Assembly: GCA_020028535.1 (NCBI GenBank) | Contig: JAIBHM010000099.1 | Location: 1-6,928 of the forward strand | Length of the DNA: 6,928 bases | Source: Armatimonadota bacterium | Lineage (GTDB): Bacteria > Sysuimicrobiota > Sysuimicrobiia > Sysuimicrobiales > Kaftiobacteriaceae | Reading direction: 5' to 3' | Shown here: one piece after another, positions 5,149 through 6,928 of the stretch | Layout: each line of letters opens with the position of its first letter | How positions within the stretch are numbered: position 1 is the first letter of the stretch | Notes under the pieces: generated by a model | Seen by the model: the letters and a program-made list of their open reading frames with translations, nothing else | The model's database searches: none | What the model was told of the DNA's origin: nothing | Translations under genes and position numbers: made by a program

Positions 5149-6378
5149 TCATTGTACCATCTTGCGGTCAACGTCCTGCTGCAGCCGTAGACGCACACCT
5201 TCCAGCGGCACGCGGTCGAAGAGTTCGGCGAAGAACCCTTCCACCACCATGCGCACAGCGTCCACACGCCGCAGCCCGCGGCTCATCAGATAGAACAGGT
5301 GCTCCTCGTTGAGCCGGCTCGTCGCGGAGCCGTGGGTGCAGCGCAGGTCGTTCGCCAGGATTTCCAGGTTCGGGATGGAGTCGGCCTTCGCGCCCTCGGA
5401 CAGGATCAGGTTGCGGTTCGCCTGGAAGGCATTCGTTTTCTGCGCCCCGTGGTGCACGCGGATCATCCCGGAAAAGATCGTACGGGCCCGGTCTTTGACG
5501 GCATTCTTGTACAGCAAGTCGCTCAGCGTGTTGGGCGCGCGGTGCTCTTGCAGCGTGTGGAAATCGAAGTGCTGACTATCGTTCCCGAACACCAGGCCCA
5601 GCATCTCTGAATGGCCCCCGGGACCCTCGAGCAGCGACTCGACGTTGGTCTTCACGATCCGGCCGCCGAACCCCACGATGAGCGTGTGCAGCGTCGCGTC
5701 ACGGGCAATGCGGCCGCGCACGATGCCGATCTCGGTGATCGCGGCGAGCCAATCCTGCTGGGCGATATAGCGCACCTTCGCGCCGTCCTTGACGATCAGC
5801 TCGACCACGGGATCGACAAACGCGGACCATCCGCCGGCCATCGACCCGAACTCGTCGATCAGCGTCACGCTGCTTCCCGGCTCTGCCACGATGAGGGTGT
5901 GCGGAAAGAGGGCGACGCCCGCGGATTGGATCCAGGTGCTGCTGGCCAGGGGGACGCTCACCTCGACCCCGGCGGGTACATAGAGAAACGTCCCGCCCGT
6001 CCAGAATGCACCGTGCAGCGCGCGGAACTTGGACTCCTCCGGGCGGACGCAGACGCGCATGAAATACTCTCGCAGCAGGTCCGGGTGCTCCTGCGCCGCC
6101 TTGCGTATGCTGGTAAAGACCACCCCGGAGGGCAGAGCGGGCGCTTCCGTAACCGGCCCTGAGACCGCCTCAGGGTCGGGATGGAACGCGCTCAGATCGA
6201 GGCCCTTGATATCGGTGCGGCGCCACTCCTCATCAGACGTCGAAGGCATCGGCAGCGCCTCATAGGCATCGAACGCAGCCAGCCTGAAGTCTCGCATCCA
6301 GCGAGGGTCGTTCAAGCGCTCTGAGAGCGCCTCGACCGAACTACGGGTCAGAGGGAGCAGTTGGGTCTGGGCCGACAT
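5149..6378 (-). CDS. sufD: SufD, Fe-S cluster assembly scaffold subunit
   Basis: A complete 409-residue SufD, partner of SufB in the SufBC2D complex that builds Fe-S clusters in the cytosol. The N-terminal helical part carries DPRWMRDFRLAAFDAYEALP (residues 24-43) and DEEWRRTDIKGLDLS (49-63). The central part-helix core spans about 120-340, with FLYVPAGVEVSVPL (131-144), HTLIVAEPGSSVTLIDE (160-176), SDLLYKNAVKDRARTIFSGM (286-305) and KTNAFQANRNLILSEGA (314-330). The C-terminus has the conserved Cys347 and His349 in RCTHGSA, matching Cys358 and His360 of E. coli SufD at the SufB-SufD interface, followed by EEHLFYLMSRGL (358-369). It starts 7 bases after sufB. No Shine-Dalgarno is visible before the ATG (the bases are six C), so translation probably relies on coupling to sufB. 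The sufD stop overlaps a possible ferredoxin ATG. Confidence 0.96.
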   Translation of the reverse strand: MSAQTQLLPLTRSSVEALSERLNDPRWMRDFRLAAFDAYEALPMPSTSDEEWRRTDIKGLDLSAFHPDPEAVSGPVTEAPALPSGVVFTSIRKAAQEHPDLLREYFMRVCVRPEESKFRALHGAFWTGGTFLYVPAGVEVSVPLASSTWIQSAGVALFPHTLIVAEPGSSVTLIDEFGSMAGGWSAFVDPVVELIVKDGAKVRYIAQQDWLAAITEIGIVRGRIARDATLHTLIVGFGGRIVKTNVESLLEGPGGHSEMLGLVFGNDSQHFDFHTLQEHRAPNTLSDLLYKNAVKDRARTIFSGMIRVHHGAQKTNAFQANRNLILSEGAKADSIPNLEILANDLRCTHGSATSRLNEEHLFYLMSRGLRRVDAVRMVVEGFFAELFDRVPLEGVRLRLQQDVDRKMVQ

Positions 6379-6385
6379 GGGGGGT

Positions 6386-6928
6386 TTAGCCGACGGACCC
6401 TTCCATCTCGAGCGCGATCAGGCGGTTGAGCTCGACCGCGTACTCCAGCGGAAGTTCCTTCACGATGGGCTCGACGAAGCCGCGCACGATCATGTTCATC
6501 GCTTCGTCTGCCTTCACGCCGCGGCTCATCAGGTAGAACAGCTGCTCGTCAGACACCTTTGAGACCGTGGCCTCGTGGGTGATCGAGACGTCCTGTTCGT
6601 CGATCTCCATCGTCGGATAGGTGTCGCTGCGGGAGTCCGGGTCCAGGATCAACGCGTCGCAGCGCACAGCGGAGCGGCTGCCCGTCGCGCCCGGGTAGAT
6701 CTTCACGAGCCCGCGGTACCCCGCCCGCCCCCCGTCCTTGGCAATGGACTTGCTCACGATGACCGACTGGGTGTTCGGCGCAGCGTGGATCACTTTGCCA
6801 CCGGGATCCTGGTGCTGGCCCTTGCCCGCGAACGCCACCGAAAGAATCTCAGCCTTGGCGCCGGGCTCCACCATGTACACGCTCGGGTACTTCATCGTGA
6901 TCTTGGAGCCGATGTTCCCGTCGATCCA
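6386..6928 (-). CDS. sufB: SufB, C-terminal part (5' end outside window)
   Basis: 180 residues of the C-terminal region are visible; full SufB is usually about 465-480 residues. The frame is open to the window edge, reading WIDGNIGSKITMKYPSVY, which is internal family sequence, so the ATG at 6895 is not the start. SufB forms the SufBC2D scaffold with SufD and carries the residues on which the nascent cluster is built. Counted from the first visible residue, Cys90 in VRCDALIL and His118-Glu119 in ITHEATVSK have the same 28/29-residue spacing as Cys405, His433 and Glu434 of E. coli SufB. DEQLFYLMSRGV (127-138) follows, then FVEPIVKELPLEYAVELNRL (151-170). The related FYLMSRG patch in SufD reflects their common ancestry. 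sufC is not between sufB and sufD and is expected further upstream, outside the window. Confidence 0.96.
   Translation of the reverse strand, partial: WIDGNIGSKITMKYPSVYMVEPGAKAEILSVAFAGKGQHQDPGGKVIHAAPNTQSVIVSKSIAKDGGRAGYRGLVKIYPGATGSRSAVRCDALILDPDSRSDTYPTMEIDEQDVSITHEATVSKVSDEQLFYLMSRGVKADEAMNMIVRGFVEPIVKELPLEYAVELNRLIALEMEGSVG

Noticed and set aside
3674..5293. A 539-codon open frame on the plus strand opposite sufS, the ferredoxin and the end of sufD
   Set aside because: It lies in exact codon register opposite sufS and the ferredoxin, which share one frame. There a stop would need TTA, CTA or TCA in the sense genes, which are rare in GC-rich coding. Its product is His/Arg/Val/Asp-rich with no recognisable family.
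1..6928. Mobile elements, CRISPR array, tRNA, rRNA, riboswitch (including a TPP riboswitch before transketolase)
   Set aside because: No direct-repeat array, transposase, inverted terminal repeats or RNA-like conserved stretch seen; the 13-base gap before transketolase is far too short for a riboswitch.

Overview
The window is a high-GC bacterial segment packed with genes, with no intergenic stretch longer than about 35 bases. Gene content and order fit a high-GC bacterium with a Gram-positive/Terrabacteria-type SUF system (Chloroflexota-like or a related uncultured lineage). This is an inference from gene families only; no rRNA or other taxonomic marker is present. I see no mobile element, CRISPR array, tRNA or rRNA.

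Left part (3-1171, plus strand): three small genes run in the same direction with gaps of 19 and 34 bases. They encode a SnoaL-like ester cyclase-type protein (5' end outside the window), an AHSA1/SRPBCC-family protein, and a VOC (glyoxalase-like) protein. The second and third have near-perfect Shine-Dalgarno sites. All three are small ligand-binding folds typical of accessory or secondary metabolism; their substrates cannot be read from the sequence.

Right part (6928-1178, minus strand): six genes form one compact unit in the order sufB (3' part only), sufD, Rieske-type ferredoxin, sufS, sufU, transketolase. Gaps are 6-13 bases, or a 4-base overlap if the longer ferredoxin start is used. SufB and SufD are scaffold subunits for Fe-S cluster assembly. 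SufS is the cysteine desulfurase and SufU its zinc-dependent sulfur acceptor. The Rieske protein is a likely electron carrier or cluster recipient. sufC, the ATPase gene, is not in the window and most probably lies upstream of sufB. The last gene is a complete 621-residue transketolase of the short, animal-like type, with its own ribosome binding site in the 13-base gap after sufU.

The two units converge tail to tail with 6 bases between stop codons (VOC 1171, transketolase 1178), so no stand-alone terminator fits there. I found no convincing undescribed system. The points most worth a second look are transketolase attached to a SUF operon, the Rieske gene inside it, and the animal-type transketolase itself.
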